From the NCBI GenBank assembly GCA_031431475.1, contig JANPDL010000007.1, positions 62,001 to 126,000 of the forward strand: a stretch of 64,000 nt of DNA. Direction: 5' to 3'. Of this stretch, positions 59,934 through 64,000 are shown piece by piece. The DNA comes from JADCCX01 sp031431475 (GTDB lineage: Bacteria; Pseudomonadota; Alphaproteobacteria; Rhizobiales; Beijerinckiaceae). Made by a program: the position numbers and the translations under genes. Under the pieces are notes generated by a model, which ran no database searches, was not told the origin of the DNA, and saw only the letters and a list, made by a program, of their open reading frames with translations. How positions within the stretch are numbered: the first letter of the stretch is position 1; every line of letters starts with the position of its first letter.

Positions 59934-61214
59934 ATGGCATCCCACATGACAATCGCACATCCCCATTCTGTCACCCTCACGCCGCCGCAGCGCCCGCTGA
60001 AAGGTCGCCTCGCACTGCCCGGATCGAAGTCGATCACCAACAGGGCGCTGCTTATTGCCGCGCTGGCCAAAGGGCGCAGTGTGCTCACCGGTGCGCTGAA
60101 GAGCGACGACACGGCGCGGATGGCCGAAGCGCTGATTGCCATGGGGGTCAAGGTCGAGGAACCGGATGCGACCACGTTTGTGGTGGAAAGCACCGGCAGG
60201 CTGGAGAAGCCCGCCAAGCCGCTTTTCCTTGGCAATGCGGGCACGGCCACGCGCTTTCTGACTGCCGCCGTCTCACTTGTCGATGGCGATGTTGTGGTCG
60301 ATGGCGATGCCAATATGCGCAAGCGACCGATCAAGCCGCTGGTCGAAGCGTTGGCGCAGCTTGGCGTCAAGGCCGAAACGCCGACGGGTTGCCCGCCGGT
60401 GACGGTGCATGGGGCAGGTGCCGTGAACGGCGGACGCGTGACGGTCGATGCGCGCCTGTCCAGCCAGTATGTATCCGCTCTGCTGATGCTGGCGGCGCGG
60501 GGTGAGGCCGCAATCGAGGTGGCGCTGACGGGTGATCTGATCGGCGCACGGGGCTATATCGACCTTACGGCAGCGGCCATGCGCCATTTCGGGGCTGAGA
60601 TTGTTCAGCCCGCTGCCGGAGTCTGGCGTGTCCAGGCCACCGGCTATCGCGCCACCGACTTTGCCATAGAACCCGATGCCTCAGCCGCCACTTACCTCTG
60701 GGCGGCGGAGGCCATCACCAGCGGGCGCATCGATCTGGGGCTATCCGCCGAAAACTTTACCCAGCCCGACGCCACCGCCCACACCATGATTGCGGCGTGG
60801 CCGGACATGCCCGCACTCATCGAGGGCTCGCAGATACAGGACGCGATCCCGACGCTCGCGGTCATTGCCGCGTTCAACGAGACTCCGGTGCGTTTCACCG
60901 GTATTGCGAACCTGCGCGTCAAGGAGTGCGACCGCATCTGTGCGCTGTCTTCGGGGCTAGACCGGATCAAGGCGGGGCTGGCTGTGGAAGAGGGGGATGA
61001 CCTGATCGTTCGAGGCGATCCCTCGCTGATCGGTCAGAGCCGTCCTTGCACAATCGAAACTTTCGATGACCACCGCATCGCCATGAGCTTTGCGCTGGCG
61101 GGACTGCTGATGCGGGATGTGACGATCCTTGATCCGGCGTGTGTGGCCAAGACCTATCCGGCTTTCTGGGATGATCTGGGGACGTTGGGCGTGGAGATGG
61201 TCTTCAAGGCCTGA
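59934..61214 (+). CDS. aroA: 3-phosphoshikimate 1-carboxyvinyltransferase (EPSP synthase)
   Basis: Shikimate-pathway enzyme that joins shikimate-3-phosphate and PEP. 426 residues. Family motifs: LPGSKSITNRALLIAALAKG (~27-46), LGNAGTATRFLTAAV, RKRPIKPLVEALAQLGV, SSQYVSALLMLAA, EPDASAATYLWAAEA, RVKECDRICAL, and the C-terminal ETFDDHRIAMSFALAG. The GNAGTATRF form differs from the GNAATGCR of the CP4-like class II enzymes usual in rhizobia. Starts at 59934 and 59946 are both possible; GGGAG lies 14 bases before the first. Confidence 0.93.
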   Translation: MASHMTIAHPHSVTLTPPQRPLKGRLALPGSKSITNRALLIAALAKGRSVLTGALKSDDTARMAEALIAMGVKVEEPDATTFVVESTGRLEKPAKPLFLGNAGTATRFLTAAVSLVDGDVVVDGDANMRKRPIKPLVEALAQLGVKAETPTGCPPVTVHGAGAVNGGRVTVDARLSSQYVSALLMLAARGEAAIEVALTGDLIGARGYIDLTAAAMRHFGAEIVQPAAGVWRVQATGYRATDFAIEPDASAATYLWAAEAITSGRIDLGLSAENFTQPDATAHTMIAAWPDMPALIEGSQIQDAIPTLAVIAAFNETPVRFTGIANLRVKECDRICALSSGLDRIKAGLAVEEGDDLIVRGDPSLIGQSRPCTIETFDDHRIAMSFALAGLLMRDVTILDPACVAKTYPAFWDDLGTLGVEMVFKA

Positions 61215-61215
61215 C

Positions 61216-62067
61216 TCACTCCGCCTTCCGTTCCACCACCCCCAGCGCATCCGCCAGCCGCTGCTTGGCACTGCCGGGTTTCAGCGGCTTCTGCTGGCTT
61301 TCATGCGGGGCCCATCCCGTCAGCCAGATGATCTCGAACGTGGCGCGTATCTTTCCGTCAGTGTCGCTGAAACGCCGCTGATACACCTCCGCCGCTTTCA
61401 GGAACAGGTTGCGGGAGGTGAAGCGACGGCTGCGTTCGGTCAGGACATTGGTGGCGCCCATGGCGCGCAGGTCGGCCATCAGGCTGAAGATATTTGCGTA
61501 GCGCACTGTGATTGTTTCACTATCCGCCACTGGCAATGCAAAACCAGCTCGTTGAAGCAGGCCGCCTATATCGCGTACATCGGCGAAGGGGAATATGCGG
61601 GGGGATACGCCGCCCGTGATCTCGCTTTCGGCTTCCGCGAGACTCTGGCGCAGTTCCGTAAGCGTCGCGCCACCTGCCAGGCAGCCGATGAACAGCCCGT
61701 CCGGGCGCAAGGCGCGACGGATCTGGATCAGTGCGCCGGGCAGGTCGTTTGCGTGCTGGAGCGCGAGGCCTGATGTGGCGAGATCGAAAGCTTCGACCGG
61801 GAGATCGAGGGTCTCTCGCTCCGCTGGACTGACAGCAATCCGAGTTATCGCTGAATCTGGCCTGATCACCTTCAATGCTTTGGCGAAAGCATCATGCAGC
61901 GTACCGATATCTGCGATTGCCGGAAATGTCCGCAAGACAGGTTGCAACCGATCGGCCAGGTCTTCCGCTGCACGCTGGAACAGGAAATCCGCGCCGACAT
62001 CCAGGCGCATCCGCCGCGTGGCGCGGGCCTGTATTAACGCGTGATCAAAAAGGAGGGGAGCGGTCAT
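61216..62067 (-). CDS. NDUFAF5-like SAM-dependent methyltransferase family protein
   Basis: A 283-residue protein of the NDUFAF5/BioC-like family (the mitochondrial member hydroxylates an Arg in complex I). The family C-terminal half is intact: LRPDGLFIGCLAGGATLTEL, SPRIFPFADVRDIGGLLQRA, DLRAMGATNVLTERSRRF, and WLTGWAPHESQQKPLKPGSA. The SAM-binding motif I, usually a LDLG-x-H-x-G-type loop, reads IADIGTLHDAF here, so the glycine loop is altered. It is divergent from comF (53-bp gap) and convergent with aroA. Confidence 0.85.
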   Translation of the reverse strand: MTAPLLFDHALIQARATRRMRLDVGADFLFQRAAEDLADRLQPVLRTFPAIADIGTLHDAFAKALKVIRPDSAITRIAVSPAERETLDLPVEAFDLATSGLALQHANDLPGALIQIRRALRPDGLFIGCLAGGATLTELRQSLAEAESEITGGVSPRIFPFADVRDIGGLLQRAGFALPVADSETITVRYANIFSLMADLRAMGATNVLTERSRRFTSRNLFLKAAEVYQRRFSDTDGKIRATFEIIWLTGWAPHESQQKPLKPGSAKQRLADALGVVERKAE

Positions 62068-62120
62068 TTCGCTCTCCTATGGGACTCGAAAGCCCCGGCG
62101 TAAAGCGCCATACTGCTGCA

Positions 62121-62912
62121 ATGGAACTGTCCAACGCCAACGAAACGGGACTGACTGCCGCCAAACCCTCGCGATTGCGCGGCCTCTGGCGTGCTTCGTC
62201 GCGTGCTGTGCTTGACACCGCCTACCCGCCGCAATGCGTCGCCTGCCGCGAGATCACTGCCGAACCTGCGACGCTGTGTGCATCGTGCTGGCGGGAGATG
62301 CCGTTCATCACGCGTCCGTTTTGCGAGCGACTGGGTACGCCCTTCGCAGTGGATATTGGCGGACCGCTGCTTTCGCCCGCAGCTATCGCCGATCCGCCGG
62401 TGTTCGGTCGCGCCCGCTCCGTGGCCCATCACCGGGCTGCGGCGCAGCAACTGGTGCATAAGCTGAAATACGGCGACCGGCAGGAGCTTGCCATTGCCAT
62501 GGGTGGAATGATGGCAGCTGCATCCGCTGAGTTGCTGGCAGAAGCTAGCGTGATTGTGCCCGTACCGCTGCACTGGACACGATTGTGGCAACGCCGTTTC
62601 AATCAGGCTGCGGCTTTGGCGGCTGTGATCGGCCTGCGCTCCGGTTTGCCGGTAGATCCGTCGCTTCTGAGGCGGCGTAAGCGCACGTTGCGACAGGTTG
62701 GATTGACCCGGCCCCAGCGGCAGGAGAACCTGCAAGGTGCGTTCATCGTGCCGGACGAGGTGAAACTGTCATTGAAAGGTCAGCGCGTGCTGCTGGTGGA
62801 TGATGTGATGACCACAAGTTCCACCGCCAATGCGGCCTCCCGCGTGCTGTTGAAGGCTGGTGCGGCCTCTGTCGATGTTGTGACCTTCGCAAGGGTTGTG
62901 ACGCTGTCGTGA
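62121..62912 (+). CDS. comF: ComF family protein (phosphoribosyltransferase-like)
   Basis: A 263-residue ComF. Two CxxC pairs near the N-terminus (PPQCVACRE ... LCASCWRE) form a zinc site. The C-terminal PRTase fold has VIVPVPLHWTRLWQRRFNQA and the PRPP loop VLLVDDVMTTSSTANAA. ComF is linked to DNA uptake in competent bacteria, but is widespread without known competence. ATG 62121 is preferred; ATG 62079 is also in frame. Neither has a strong ribosome site. grxC follows 33 bases on. Confidence 0.92.
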   Translation: MELSNANETGLTAAKPSRLRGLWRASSRAVLDTAYPPQCVACREITAEPATLCASCWREMPFITRPFCERLGTPFAVDIGGPLLSPAAIADPPVFGRARSVAHHRAAAQQLVHKLKYGDRQELAIAMGGMMAAASAELLAEASVIVPVPLHWTRLWQRRFNQAAALAAVIGLRSGLPVDPSLLRRRKRTLRQVGLTRPQRQENLQGAFIVPDEVKLSLKGQRVLLVDDVMTTSSTANAASRVLLKAGAASVDVVTFARVVTLS

Positions 62913-62945
62913 AGCACTATCTATTGACATCAACCGGAGCCATCC

Positions 62946-63200
62946 ATGCCTGCCGTCACGATCTATACCAAATCCTGGTGTCCCTATTGCAGCGCCGCCA
63001 AGGACCTTCTGAAGAAGAAGAACGTCGCCTTCACCGAAATCGCGGTGAAAACCGCCGATGACCAGAATGCCATGGCGAAGAAGGCAGGCGGCAAAAGCAC
63101 AGTGCCGCAGATCTGGGTGGGTGAGCGCCATGTGGGCGGTTGCGATGATCTCTACGCGCTGGACGACAAGGGCGAGCTCGACCGCCTGCTCGCAGCCTGA
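62946..63200 (+). CDS. grxC: Glutaredoxin 3
   Basis: An 84-residue glutaredoxin. The dithiol active site is WCPYCSAAKDLL (Cys13/Cys16 region), the cis-Pro is in STVPQIWVG, and the glutathione-binding HVGGCDDLYALD closes the fold. It reduces disulfides and mixed glutathione disulfides in the cytoplasm. Second gene of the comF-grxC-DUF1178 run; only three bases separate it from the next gene. Confidence 0.96.
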   Translation: MPAVTIYTKSWCPYCSAAKDLLKKKNVAFTEIAVKTADDQNAMAKKAGGKSTVPQIWVGERHVGGCDDLYALDDKGELDRLLAA

Positions 63201-63203
63201 TCA

Positions 63204-63686
63204 ATGATTAAATACGCGCTCCATTGCGACAAGGGACATAGCTTCGAGAGCTGGTTTCCCTCCAGCGCCTCGTTTGACACGCAGGCGAAGCGCGGACTGG
63301 TGGATTGCCCGGTCTGTGGTTCGCGCCGGGTCGAGAAGCAGATCATGGCACCCAGCGTGCGGCTGAAGGGAGCCGTCGTTCCTTCACAGGAGGTTGCCGT
63401 TCCTGCAGATGTGACGGACGCGCCTGCCGCACCTGATCAGTCCATGGCCCTGATCGGCGAGCATGCACAGAAGCTGCGCGCGATGATGCGCGATCTGCAT
63501 GCTCATGTGACGGCCAATACAGAGGATGTCGGTGCTAAATTTGCCGATGAAGCCCGCAAGATCCACTATGGCGAGACGGAAGAGCGCGCCATCCGTGGCC
63601 GGGCGACGGCGGATGAGGCCGAAGCGCTGCACGACGAGGGCATAGGGTTTTTGCCGCTGCCGACATTGCCGGACGAGCGCAACTAA
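63204..63686 (+). CDS. DUF1178 family protein
   Basis: A 160-residue protein of the DUF1178 family, common in alphaproteobacteria next to grxC. The N-terminus has a zinc-ribbon-like pair: LHCDKGHSFESWF (~7-19) and CPVCGSRRVEKQIMAPSV. A linker follows, then a C-terminal region with GVGAKFADEARKIHYGE-like sequence (EDVGAKFADEARKIHYGETE) and a conserved EAEALHDEGIGFLPLP tail. Function unknown. Confidence 0.93.
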   Translation: MIKYALHCDKGHSFESWFPSSASFDTQAKRGLVDCPVCGSRRVEKQIMAPSVRLKGAVVPSQEVAVPADVTDAPAAPDQSMALIGEHAQKLRAMMRDLHAHVTANTEDVGAKFADEARKIHYGETEERAIRGRATADEAEALHDEGIGFLPLPTLPDERN

Positions 63687-64000
63687 ATCCCGCCCAGACT
63701 GACCCTCCCGCGCTGATCGAGGGCCTTCATCCGGGAATCGTAATTGGCCCAGCTCGCGCGACTGCGCAATTTCTTGCCGCTGGCCAGACGTTTGGCAGCC
63801 TGTTGAGTGCCGATGGCGATGCCCATGCGGGTCGTATCGTTCCGGAAACCAAAAGTGGGCTCGGGGAGGGAACCGGTGACGGGATAGCCGACGGAGGCGA
63901 GATGCTGGCGCACGCGCTCGCAATAACGCACGGATAGAACGGAAAACCGGGTTTCACCGTGTCCTGCGCGGTATTTCATCATTGTTGTGCAGATATCGCC
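63683..64000 (-). CDS. Unknown protein, probably cut by the right edge
   Basis: The reading frame has a first ATG at 63982 but stays open to the window edge (GDICTTMM before the next residues), so the gene may start further right. The visible ~99-105 residues include VRYCERVRQHLASVGYP and ASWANYDSRMKALDQRG, basic and without signal peptide or membrane helix in this part. No ribosome site precedes ATG 63982, which supports the longer reading. The stop overlaps the DUF1178 gene's stop by four bases. I do not recognise the family. Confidence 0.6.
   Translation of the reverse strand, partial: GDICTTMMKYRAGHGETRFSVLSVRYCERVRQHLASVGYPVTGSLPEPTFGFRNDTTRMGIAIGTQQAAKRLASGKKLRSRASWANYDSRMKALDQRGRVSLGGI

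Noticed and set aside
1..64000. CRISPR arrays, insertion sequences or prophage
   Set aside because: No regularly spaced repeats, transposase, integrase or phage structural genes were seen.

Overview
The window (about 60% GC by eye) looks like chromosome from an alphaproteobacterium, most likely of the Hyphomicrobiales/Rhizobiales type. The signs are the many TctABC, TRAP and peptide-ABC solute-binding proteins, a PleC/PdhS-like histidine kinase, two CtrA-type boxes (TTAA-N7-TTAA), a rhizobial-style intergenic palindrome near 57.65 kb, and housekeeping genes of alphaproteobacterial type (cobS/cobT, rlmJ, grxC, DUF1178). I cannot name a genus. No phage, insertion sequence or CRISPR array was seen.

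Layout. 0-3.2 kb (minus): a tripartite tricarboxylate transporter operon tctB-tctA-truncated tctA paralogue-tctC, with tctC running off the left edge. 3.4-7.9 kb (plus): tartrate/D-malate dehydrogenase, a fluoroacetate-dehalogenase-like hydrolase, a TauE exporter, dusA and a PaaI-type thioesterase. 7.9-12.1 kb: a retropepsin-like protease, divergent cobS/cobT and a membrane histidine kinase. 12.2-16.2 kb (plus): a nuclease, a GGDEF-EAL protein and an RpfF-type crotonase preceded by two CtrA boxes. 16.2-19.1 kb (minus): a tetR-SRPBCC-SRPBCC operon and a Y-family polymerase. 19.3-22 kb (plus): a two-subunit molybdenum hydroxylase (iorAB). 22-31 kb: an ABC binding protein, a glycine-rich membrane protein, two paralogous TRAP binding proteins, a beta-hydroxyacid dehydrogenase, a RES-Xre toxin-antitoxin pair, a uracil-DNA glycosylase, two tandem secreted proteins of unknown function and a GST. 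31-38.8 kb: TRAP permeases, two EamA exporters, a soluble MCP with a PilZ domain, and a sarcosine-oxidase-like enzyme. 38.8-42.2 kb: AIM24-family protein, rlmJ, RNase T2 and a secreted unknown.

42-52 kb: a dppBC-like permease pair with no ATPase gene, a complete TRAP operon divergent from a fused 5-oxoprolinase, a small lipoprotein and an orphan TRAP binding protein. 52-64 kb: tRNA-Glu(CTC), an MFS transporter, a secreted lectin-like protein, two paralogous peptide-binding proteins around an M81 (MlrC-type) peptidase, a YbgC-like thioesterase, aroA, an NDUFAF5-like methyltransferase, comF, grxC, a DUF1178 gene and an unknown reading frame cut by the right edge.

Two themes recur. The first is scavenging of organic acids, peptides and amino-acid derivatives: at least eight periplasmic binding proteins, four transporter types, and enzymes for tartrate/malate, 5-oxoproline, N-methyl amino acids, peptides and possibly halogenated acids. 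The second is signalling: the GGDEF-EAL protein, the RpfF-like crotonase with CtrA boxes, the PilZ-bearing chemoreceptor and the histidine kinase together suggest links between cell cycle, fatty-acid signal and c-di-GMP. That linkage is inference. Gene boundaries, motifs and spacings were read directly from the sequence.
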